DNA of 64,000 bases from CAZYQW01 sp964649825. Lineage in GTDB: Bacteria > Planctomycetota > B15-G4 > JADJEK01. Each line of letters starts with the position of its first letter. The first letter of the stretch is position 1. The position numbers and the translations under genes are program-made. The notes under the pieces were generated by a model, which saw only the letters and a list, made by a program, of their open reading frames with translations, was not told where the DNA came from and did not search any database. Where the stretch lies: positions 1 to 64,000 of the forward strand of contig CAZYQW010000141.1 in assembly GCA_964649825.1 (NCBI GenBank), given 5' to 3'. Positions 57,550 through 64,000 of the stretch are shown in pieces.

Positions 57550-60030
57550 TCAGCGGACGATGAACCAGGACGACCCGTCGTAGCCCCGGCGCATCACGGC
57601 GGGACGCCCCATCTCCTCGCTCGGGTAGCGGGACGTCGCCGCGTCCGCGGCCGGCCCGCGATCCCGGCCCGAGTAGATGGCGCCGGTTCCGTCGTTCTGG
57701 GTCACGTAGAGGTCGCCGTTCTGATCGATGAAGAATGCACGGTTGCCGGTCGAGCCGAGATCGCGCGGCCACGCGTAGGCGCGGAACTCGCGCTCCGCCC
57801 GCTGCGCGTCGACGTTCGAGGGCGATCCGCCCGCGCTCATCTCCGCGAGCCACTCGCCGTTCTTGCCGGGGAGGTAGATCCGATACAGGTAGCCGGACTT
57901 CTCGACCATGCCCGCGTCCACGGCGCCGAGCCCCGGGCTCAGCACCGGGGGCGCGGCGCGGCCGCCACCCGGGAGGTCCGCGACGCCGGCCAGCTCGGCG
58001 AACGATCCGTACTCGCCGACTCCGTCGCCGTCGCGGTCCGCGAACTCGCTCGCCTGGAACTGCCCCTGCGCCGACACGAAGGAGCGCATCGTCGTGATCG
58101 CCGCCTGCTCGTTCGCGGAGATGCGGGACTGGAGCAGGCTCGGGATCGCCAGCGCCGCGACGACCGCCACGCCGACGCCGCAGAGCATCGGGCCGCCGAA
58201 CGCGGAGTGGTTGTCGAAGCGGACGCCGTTCGGCGTGCGCCCCCACGCCCACCACCCGGCCGGCAGCTCGCGGGCGAACCGATCGATCGACCGCTGGGTG
58301 GGCAGCCACTGGCGGGGGTCGGTCCCGGACGTCACGCCCGCCGCGGCCATCTCCTCCGCGCCGTGACGCGCCGCGCGCGCGAAATCCGCGATGTCGCGGC
58401 CGGGGTTGGTGATCCCGACCGCCCACGTATCCGGACCCGCGGCCGCCACCGCCTTCTCGAGGGCGGCGTAGTACGTCCCCCCGTCCTTCTGGGAGATCGC
58501 CGCCTCGAACGTGGTGGCGGAGGTCGCGACCACGAGGGAGTCGTCGAAGACGCGGAAGCAGATCTCGAAGCCGGGCGACATGTCCGGAATCGGAAGCGCG
58601 AGCGAGAGGTAGCGCACGTCGCCCGCCTGGCGAGGCTTCAGCATGCGATGGATCCCCGTGCCGCGCGTGATCGCGTCGATCAGCTTGGCCGCCGACTCGT
58701 TGTCGCGGAGCTGGATCGCGAGCACTCCGTCGAACGGTTCGCCGTCGATCGCGGCGCCGATCAGGCTGCCGCGCGAACCGAACGCGAAGCCCGGCCCGAA
58801 CGCGGGCAGCACCATCTTCTCGAGCTTGAAGCCGGTCTGGAGCTCGAAATCGAGCACGCCGCCGTCGAGCTCGCGACGGGCCGACGCCGGCAGCCGATCG
58901 CGAACGGCTCGGAACGCGTCGTGAAGGTCGAACGAGATGACGCTCGCCGCGTCCATGTCGGCCGGAACGTAGCCGGCGATGTCGATGTCGAGCCGCCCTC
59001 CCGACAGCAGGGCGGTCAGGAGGTCGTCGCGGCCAGTCGAGTGGATCACGATCTCGTCGTGGAACGAGTCGCCCGCGAACGCCGACTTCAGGGCAACGCC
59101 CCTCAGCCGATCGATGCGCATCGCCTGGAGCACCTCGCGCTCGCTGCGTCCGACGAATCCGTCGGCGAGCTTCAACACCGCGTCCAGGTTCACGTACGAC
59201 TCGAGCCAGCCGATCTCACCGTCCACGTCGCCGGACGAGAAGCGCACCACGTCCGCCGCGAGGAACGAATCGAGCGGAGCGCGGCCGAGCGCGTCATCGA
59301 GCGACGCCGCCGCGCCCTTCGGGCCGAACTGGATCGACAGCCAATCATCGTGCCGCAAGACGTCGAGGGGGGCGAACTCGTCGTCGACGCGGTAGCGCCC
59401 CGGTCCGATCGACTTGAACTTCTCTCCCATCGTCGAATCGGCGGCCCAGGTCTGGAGCAGTCCGTCGAGCGCCGGCGCGTCCGCCGCCATCTGCGCGTGG
59501 AACGTGACCGAGAACGGCACGCCGCGACCGGACGCGCGCGGGTCGACCTCGGTCAGCGCGAAGACGATCTCCCCCGTGACCTCGCGCAGGACCTCCGGGA
59601 GCAGATCGCTCCCCGGCACTCCGTCCGCCACGTCCTTCTTTATCGCCGCGAAACCATCGTCGGCGAGCGCCATCAGCGCGTCGAGGTCCAACTGGCGAAG
59701 GGCGCGCGCCAACGCGGTGCCCTCCCACGCCTGGCGGTACCCGTCGGCATCCGCGACCCTGACCGCGAAGAGTGCGTCCTTCGGCACCCAGCCGAGCGCG
59801 GTGCCGCGCGCCACGAACGGCGGGGGCTCTTCCGCGGCGGCGTGACCCGAACTCACGCCGCCCACCGGTTCGACCTCGGCCGCGGCCGACGAGAACGACC
59901 CGAGGCGGGCGGTCGTCGTGGTGGTCCTCTTGGCCGGAGCGGAGCGGCCCGACCCGGGCTCGTCGCCCTTCTGCGAGCAGGAGACCAAAGCCACCGAGAA
60001 CAGGGCGGTGGCGACAATGATGCGCTTCAT
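57550..60030 (-). CDS. lipoprotein with DUF3352-like body and pilin-like C-terminal segment
   Basis: 826 residues. The lipoprotein signal MKRIIVATALFSVALVSC (Cys18) leads to a Ser/Thr/Ala linker and a body of about 500 residues resembling DUF3352-type proteins (repeated FAVRVAD, FSSGDVDGEIGW, VISFDLHDAF and AVGITNPGRD patterns). Near residue 620 a hydrophobic helix (GVGVAVVAALAIPSLLQSR) is followed by ISANEQAAITTMRSFVSAQG, which closely copies the N-terminus of type IV pilin/pseudopilin subunits. The tail then has a DRDGDGVGEYGSFAEL calcium-type loop and a DUF2950-like end (FFIDQNGDLYVTQNDG). It looks like a fusion of a lipoprotein to a pseudopilin-like domain. ATG at 60030 has AAGGGA upstream, and a strong hairpin lies in the leader. 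Confidence 0.65.
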   Translation of the reverse strand: MKRIIVATALFSVALVSCSQKGDEPGSGRSAPAKRTTTTTARLGSFSSAAAEVEPVGGVSSGHAAAEEPPPFVARGTALGWVPKDALFAVRVADADGYRQAWEGTALARALRQLDLDALMALADDGFAAIKKDVADGVPGSDLLPEVLREVTGEIVFALTEVDPRASGRGVPFSVTFHAQMAADAPALDGLLQTWAADSTMGEKFKSIGPGRYRVDDEFAPLDVLRHDDWLSIQFGPKGAAASLDDALGRAPLDSFLAADVVRFSSGDVDGEIGWLESYVNLDAVLKLADGFVGRSEREVLQAMRIDRLRGVALKSAFAGDSFHDEIVIHSTGRDDLLTALLSGGRLDIDIAGYVPADMDAASVISFDLHDAFRAVRDRLPASARRELDGGVLDFELQTGFKLEKMVLPAFGPGFAFGSRGSLIGAAIDGEPFDGVLAIQLRDNESAAKLIDAITRGTGIHRMLKPRQAGDVRYLSLALPIPDMSPGFEICFRVFDDSLVVATSATTFEAAISQKDGGTYYAALEKAVAAAGPDTWAVGITNPGRDIADFARAARHGAEEMAAAGVTSGTDPRQWLPTQRSIDRFARELPAGWWAWGRTPNGVRFDNHSAFGGPMLCGVGVAVVAALAIPSLLQSRISANEQAAITTMRSFVSAQGQFQASEFADRDGDGVGEYGSFAELAGVADLPGGGRAAPPVLSPGLGAVDAGMVEKSGYLYRIYLPGKNGEWLAEMSAGGSPSNVDAQRAEREFRAYAWPRDLGSTGNRAFFIDQNGDLYVTQNDGTGAIYSGRDRGPAADAATSRYPSEEMGRPAVMRRGYDGSSWFIVR

Positions 60031-60058
60031 GTTGTGACGATCCCTTAGGTTCCAGGCC

Positions 60059-60089
60059 TCGAGTACTTCGCGTGCCGCGAAGAACTCGA
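60059..60089 (-). promoter_or_regulatory. hairpin in the 5' leader of the lipoprotein/pilin fusion gene
   Basis: Arms of 14 bases with one mismatch (core CGAGTTCTTCGCG on the minus strand) enclose a three-base loop. It sits 29-59 bases upstream of the start at 60030, in the likely transcribed leader. It is too far upstream to cover the ribosome site directly and has no U-tract, so a terminator is unlikely. It may be a protein-binding palindrome or an RNA stability element. Confidence 0.45.
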
Positions 60090-60228
60090 AGCATGTCCAC
60101 CCGACTCGTGACCGTGCCCTCAGGCGCACACGTGCCGTGTGCTTCTTCGGTTGCGGTCATACCGTTGGGGGGCGTGGTGAGACTCGCTCTCCACGATCGG
60201 TCGTCTCAGTTCTAGATCTGAAGCTTCG

Positions 60229-61155
60229 TCAGACGATTCCGCGGTTCTTCCCGCGGCCCGGATCGTCGTCGAGCGGCTCGAACGGCAGGAACCGGGACAG
60301 CCACGCCGCGATCGTCGAGTCGCGCGGCAGCGGTGGCTCGAGCGACGCCAGGAATCCGGGTTTGTGGAACCAGCGGAAGTAATGGACGTGGACGAGCTCC
60401 TCGAGCGGCGCGCTCCGAAGCGGCTCCTCGAGCCGGCCGCGCATCGGCAGCGGGTAGTTGTAGCGGCCGTCGAGGATCGTCACGGCGTCGCGGTGGCGCG
60501 CCAAGGTGGCCGAGAACGTGACCTGGTCCATGTCCTTCAGCCCGCTCTTCGGCACGTGGCCCGCGCGCAGCACCGTCTCGAAGTCGCGTCGCCACTCTGC
60601 GAACACGCCGGCGGCGCGCCGCACCGCCATCAGGCCCGTGTTCCAGTACGCGCGCACGCGCGCGTGGTCGACGGTCGTCTCGACCAGCGGCGGCGGGTCG
60701 ACGCCGCAGAGGCGGTACATGGCGAGCCAGAACCTGTCCTTCGGGTCGCCCTCGCCGCTCGTGCCCCGGTTCTTCCGGTTCACCGGACGGACCAGGACGT
60801 CGGTTCCGTCGCGAAGTTCGAACGCCTCGGGCGACTGGCAGAAGAAGGTATCGCTGTCGACGAACACGACGACGTCCTCGTCGAGCCGCTCCTCGGCCCA
60901 CGCGGACGCGTAGACCTTGTTCGCGAGCGCGTAGTGCTCGAACTCGACGTTCAGCCGCTCCTCGACGAGGTCGACCTCGAGGTCGCGAAACAGGGCGATG
61001 GTCCGGGGCGCGAGGGGCGGGCCGAGGCGCGGGCGGAAGGCGACGATTCGAGCGCTCGCGTGACGCCCGGCGAAGCGGCGGATCGAACCGAACAGGACCT
61101 CGGCCTGCGCCTCGAGGCGACCGGCCTCGACGCACGCGATGAAGGCGACGGACAT
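60229..61155 (-). CDS. putative glycosyltransferase (GT8/nucleotide-diphospho-sugar transferase-like)
   Basis: 308 residues. The DxD metal-binding signature is VVVFVDSDTFFCQSPEAFEL (about 93-112), preceded by EHYALANKVYASAW. WNTGLMAVRRA, near residue 170, is another trait of GT8/GT-A type enzymes, as is HYFRWFHKPG towards the end. This should be a retaining or inverting GT-A transferase using a nucleotide sugar with Mn or Mg. It has no signal peptide. The acceptor is unknown. It is divergent from the second sulfotransferase gene, 78 bp away. Confidence 0.72.
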   Translation of the reverse strand: MSVAFIACVEAGRLEAQAEVLFGSIRRFAGRHASARIVAFRPRLGPPLAPRTIALFRDLEVDLVEERLNVEFEHYALANKVYASAWAEERLDEDVVVFVDSDTFFCQSPEAFELRDGTDVLVRPVNRKNRGTSGEGDPKDRFWLAMYRLCGVDPPPLVETTVDHARVRAYWNTGLMAVRRAAGVFAEWRRDFETVLRAGHVPKSGLKDMDQVTFSATLARHRDAVTILDGRYNYPLPMRGRLEEPLRSAPLEELVHVHYFRWFHKPGFLASLEPPLPRDSTIAAWLSRFLPFEPLDDDPGRGKNRGIV

Positions 61156-61233
61156 GCGCGAAGATTAGCTTGGGGCACACGGGGTGCGTCCTAGAATCAC
61201 TCGTGCGCCTCGCCCCCCTTCGCCCCCTCTCCG

Positions 61234-62130
61234 ATGGATCACGCGATGACGGACTGGCCCGGCATGTTCTTCGTGGGGACCGGACGGTGCGGCTCCTCGC
61301 TCCTGCGGCGCACGTTCCGCGAGCACCGGGACGCGTACCTCCCGCAGGAGACCCATTGGATTCCGATCCTGTACGACTTCTTCGGTCGCGTTCCCATCTC
61401 GACCGAGACGTTCTTCGACGCGATTCGGCGCGTCTACATGGCGAAGGGGAAGACGGCGTATCAGCGCATCCAGAAGGACGGAGGGCTGTCGGCCGGCGAG
61501 ATCGAGGCGGCGGTGCGCGAGCGGGTCGGCCCGCGCGACGCCGACCTCGCGGAGTTGATGACGGCGTTCTACGCGTCCCTCGCGGCGCGGCACGACGCCT
61601 ACGCGTGGGGCGACAAGACCCCCGACTACGGGCAGTGCATGGGCCTCCTCCACTCGCTCTGGCCGGACGCCCGCTTCGTCCACGTCACGCGCGACGGACG
61701 CGACGTCGCCCTCTCGATGTCGAAGGTGCGGAGCTTTCGCTTCCAGGTCGCCTGGCGCGTCTGCTACTGGCCGACGATCGCGTGGGACAAGGCGTACGCG
61801 GCACGCGAGGACGCGGTCGATGGAGACCTGCCGCTCGACGATTTCTTCGAGCTCTGGCGCCGGCGCATCGTCCGCATCCGCGACGAGGCGACGCGATTGC
61901 CGGCGGGGCGGTACCTGGAGCTCGACTACGACGAGTTGCTGCGCGACCCGAAGCCGGCCCTCGCCCGGGTGTGCAGCCACGTCGGCCTCGATGCGCACGA
62001 CGAGTGGATCGATGCGGCGACGGCCGAATTCGACGCGGGCAACACCGGGAAGAACCGCGGACGACCAGAGTTCGTGGCGATGACCGAGAAGCACGCGGCC
62101 ACGTTGGCGGCGCTCGGCTTCCCGGCCTGA
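61234..62130 (+). CDS. sulfotransferase family protein (B)
   Basis: 298 residues. The PAPS 5'-loop is FFVGTGRCGSSLLRRTF (12-28) and the 3'-phosphate site is FVHVTRDGRDVALSMSKVR (about 149-167). TAYQRI..., WGDKTPDYG and LELDYDELLRDPKPAL are common to bacterial PF13469-type sulfotransferases. It is only distantly similar to sulfotransferase A. The substrate is unknown. ATG at 61234 and ATG at 61246 are both possible; neither has a clear ribosome site. The neighbouring DxD glycosyltransferase hints at another sulfated glycan. Confidence 0.85.
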   Translation: MDHAMTDWPGMFFVGTGRCGSSLLRRTFREHRDAYLPQETHWIPILYDFFGRVPISTETFFDAIRRVYMAKGKTAYQRIQKDGGLSAGEIEAAVRERVGPRDADLAELMTAFYASLAARHDAYAWGDKTPDYGQCMGLLHSLWPDARFVHVTRDGRDVALSMSKVRSFRFQVAWRVCYWPTIAWDKAYAAREDAVDGDLPLDDFFELWRRRIVRIRDEATRLPAGRYLELDYDELLRDPKPALARVCSHVGLDAHDEWIDAATAEFDAGNTGKNRGRPEFVAMTEKHAATLAALGFPA

Positions 62131-62164
62131 GCGGCCGGCGATCGCGGCCGGACGGAGGACGACG

Positions 62165-64000
62165 ATGAGCGGGAGGTGTTTCTGCCCGACGCTGGGAGCG
62201 CTCGCCGTCCTGAGCCTGCTCTGCATCGCGCGGTCCTCGGGCGCGACGGACCCACCGGCCACGGCGACGACGGTGCAGGAGGTGTCGATCGCCGCGGACG
62301 ATCCCGTCCTCGAGGGGCACGGCCCCGCGCGCACCCTCACGTGGACCGCCGACGTGGGATGCGACGTGGTCATCTGCGCCGCCTCGACCGAGCTCGACCC
62401 GTTCCTCCGCGTCGAAGGCGGGCCGATTCCCGCCCCGGCCGAGGACGACGACGGCGGCTGCGGCACGACGGCGTTCGTGCCCCGGCCCGTGGGCCCCGGC
62501 GAATCGATCGTCATCACCGTCGCGGGGAAGCCGGGCGAGCACGGCAACGTGCGTCTCTCGATCACTCCGTACCCGTGGCTGCCGTCCGAGCACCACGCCG
62601 CGATCGTCAGCGCGCAACGAGATCTCGACGCGGCAAAGGCGGCGGATGCGGTGCGCGACTTCGCGGGGGCGCGACGGCGGCTCGAGGCCGCGTTCGCCGC
62701 GTTCGAGACGATCCCGCGGTGCGACGAGCTCACCCTCATGCAGGAGCTGGTCCAGGCGGGCCAGTTGGCCGCCCACCTCGGCGACCACGAGCGCGCGGTG
62801 GCCGCGTTCGAGCGCGCCTGGGTGACGATCGAGCGGGCGCTTCCGCCGGACCACCGGTTCCGCGCTCGGATCCGCCGGATGTTCGCGCCGAGCGCGTACC
62901 ACGTCGGCCGGGCGGAGGACGCGGCCCAGGCGCTCCGTGACGCCGAGTCGATCCTGCGGCGCTGCATCACGCGGGACGAGGTCGCGCTCTACTTCGACCT
63001 GTACCTCCTCGCCCTCGTTTGGAGCGAGATCCACGGGAACGAGGAGGTGGTCCGCCTCTGCCTCGAGGTCCACGAGACCTTCGTTCGAGAGCTCGGCGCC
63101 GACCACCGTGACGCCATCGCGGCGCTCGCGGACGCGGCGCTGCACATCGGGAAGGGCCCCACGAAGGACCGCGAGCTCGTCGAGCGCGTGCTCGCTGCAT
63201 TCGAACGAACGCTGCCGGCCGACGATCCCGACATCCAGAAGGCCCGGACTCAACTCGCCCGCAGCGTGACGTACTCGGGCGATTACGAGCGCGCTCGCCA
63301 ACTTCTCGAGCTGGTGCTCGAAGCCTTCTCACGCCGGCCGCCGGACGACGAAGGGGAGCTGGCCGACGTCCTGTCGACCTTGGCCGACCTGTCCGGCACG
63401 CTCGGGGACGACCAGCGCGAAATCGAGCTGCTCGAGCGCCAGGTCGATACGCTCGCGAGGATCCTGCCCGCCGGCCACCCTCGGCTCATGATCGCTCGCG
63501 GTGCGCTCCTCACCGAACGCGCGCGCGACGGCGACGCCTCCGCGTCTCTTCCCGAGCTCGAGTCGTTGGTGAGCGCGTTCGAGCGGACCGTCCCGCCGGA
63601 CGACCCGGATCTCCAGGAGCTCCGCCTCTCGCTCGCGACCGTCATGCTGATCCACGGAAAGGCCGAAGGGGTGATCGAGACGCTGGAGCGCGCGATCGCC
63701 GTCGTCCGCCGCCGAAACGGTCCGGATTCCGTCGACGTGCTGCGGTTCGAGGCGCCGCTCGCGGCCGCGCTGCGGGACGCCGGGCGCATCGAGGAGTCGC
63801 TCGCGATGCTCGCTCGGATCGAGTCGCGCATGCGGGACGAGTTCTCCGAGGACCTGCCGGGGCTCGACGGCATCCGCCAGAACATCGCACTGTCCAACGC
63901 CGCCGCCGCGCGCCCCGGTGACGCCCGCCGCGAGGCCGCGCGAGGGCTCGCCATCGTCGCATCGCGAGTCGAACGCCTCACCCCGGGGTTCGGCGCGGAG
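62165..64000 (+). CDS. large secreted tetratricopeptide-like protein, 3' end missing
   Basis: 612 codons are present and the frame is still open at the window edge. The start is ATG with GGAGG about seven bases upstream. A signal peptide (LGALAVLSLLCIARSSGA) is followed by a domain of about 110 residues resembling a bacterial pre-peptidase/Ig-like module (LTWTADVGCDVVICAAS ... GESIVITVAGKPGEHG). From about residue 150 come helical repeats of 40-45 residues (DHERAVAAFERAWVTIERALPPDH; YERARQLLELVLEAFSRRPPDD; EGVIETLERAIAVVRRRNG), of the Kinesin-light-chain/TPR_12 kind. Such proteins often end in a CHAT protease or kinase domain, which cannot be checked here. Confidence 0.72.
   Translation, partial: MSGRCFCPTLGALAVLSLLCIARSSGATDPPATATTVQEVSIAADDPVLEGHGPARTLTWTADVGCDVVICAASTELDPFLRVEGGPIPAPAEDDDGGCGTTAFVPRPVGPGESIVITVAGKPGEHGNVRLSITPYPWLPSEHHAAIVSAQRDLDAAKAADAVRDFAGARRRLEAAFAAFETIPRCDELTLMQELVQAGQLAAHLGDHERAVAAFERAWVTIERALPPDHRFRARIRRMFAPSAYHVGRAEDAAQALRDAESILRRCITRDEVALYFDLYLLALVWSEIHGNEEVVRLCLEVHETFVRELGADHRDAIAALADAALHIGKGPTKDRELVERVLAAFERTLPADDPDIQKARTQLARSVTYSGDYERARQLLELVLEAFSRRPPDDEGELADVLSTLADLSGTLGDDQREIELLERQVDTLARILPAGHPRLMIARGALLTERARDGDASASLPELESLVSAFERTVPPDDPDLQELRLSLATVMLIHGKAEGVIETLERAIAVVRRRNGPDSVDVLRFEAPLAAALRDAGRIEESLAMLARIESRMRDEFSEDLPGLDGIRQNIALSNAAAARPGDARREAARGLAIVASRVERLTPGFGAE

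Overview
This is a GC-rich window (third codon positions almost always G or C, so long antisense shadow ORFs are everywhere). It carries about 47 protein-coding genes, no rRNA or tRNA gene that I can recognise, no CRISPR array and no intact transposon. Several traits point to an uncultured planctomycete or a close relative. A secreted FG-GAP protein and a secreted subtilase end in the same kind of Gly/Pro-rich C-terminal domain. There are three ~980-1015 residue membrane-anchored proteins built from carboxypeptidase-regulatory-like modules. There are sulfatase-like and sulfotransferase genes, a diderm outer-membrane assembly set (BamD-like, LptE-like), and many lipoprotein signals. GTG and TTG starts are common and are often supported by a GGAGG-type ribosome binding site. 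The taxonomic placement is inference from gene content.

Layout. 0-6.6 kb: edge of an Rpn-type nuclease-like gene, then a molybdopterin oxidoreductase and two enoyl-CoA hydratase genes (one translationally coupled to the oxidoreductase, one to a zinc-type quinone oxidoreductase), a DinB-family protein, an intergenic element with 29-bp perfect inverted repeats, and a decayed M28 peptidase tail. 6.7-12 kb: secreted FG-GAP protein, then a SenA-SenB pair (selenoneine synthase and selenosugar synthase) and an agmatinase-family enzyme. 12-18.2 kb: double-PDZ protein, GNAT acetyltransferase, M14 metallopeptidase, a small broken lipoprotein gene, 3-hydroxyacyl-CoA dehydrogenase, squalene/phytoene synthase-like protein. 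18.3-27.4 kb: three tandem paralogous giant modular proteins. 27.7-38.2 kb: ElbB, thioredoxin-like 2Fe-2S ferredoxin, endonuclease III, c-type cytochrome lipoprotein, sulfatase-like hydrolase, gamma-carbonic anhydrase, YfcC-type transporter, subtilase, S9 peptidase.

38.2-56.2 kb is envelope-related. It opens with a GT4 glycosyltransferase and a CDP-glycerol glycerophosphotransferase-like protein. Next, on the minus strand, comes a run recO-bamD-lptE-ftsH-quinone oxidoreductase-HtrA-like protease-dead HtrA paralogue. A second glycerophosphotransferase-like gene follows, leading into an ABC exporter / GT4 / propeller-like protein / sulfotransferase cluster with overlapping start and stop codons. 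56.5-64 kb: threonine dehydratase-like PLP enzyme, a lipoprotein fused to a pilin-like segment, a DxD glycosyltransferase, a second sulfotransferase, and the start of a large TPR-like protein that runs off the right edge.

Points of greatest interest: the SenAB pair lacking the selenophosphate synthase partner, the HtrA-like pair in which the second copy has lost all three catalytic residues at aligned positions, the collinear triplication of nine-module surface proteins, the two glycerophosphotransferase/GT4 modules with an associated sulfotransferase, and the 158-bp inverted-repeat element. All functional assignments are from reading the sequence and family knowledge; no database search was run.
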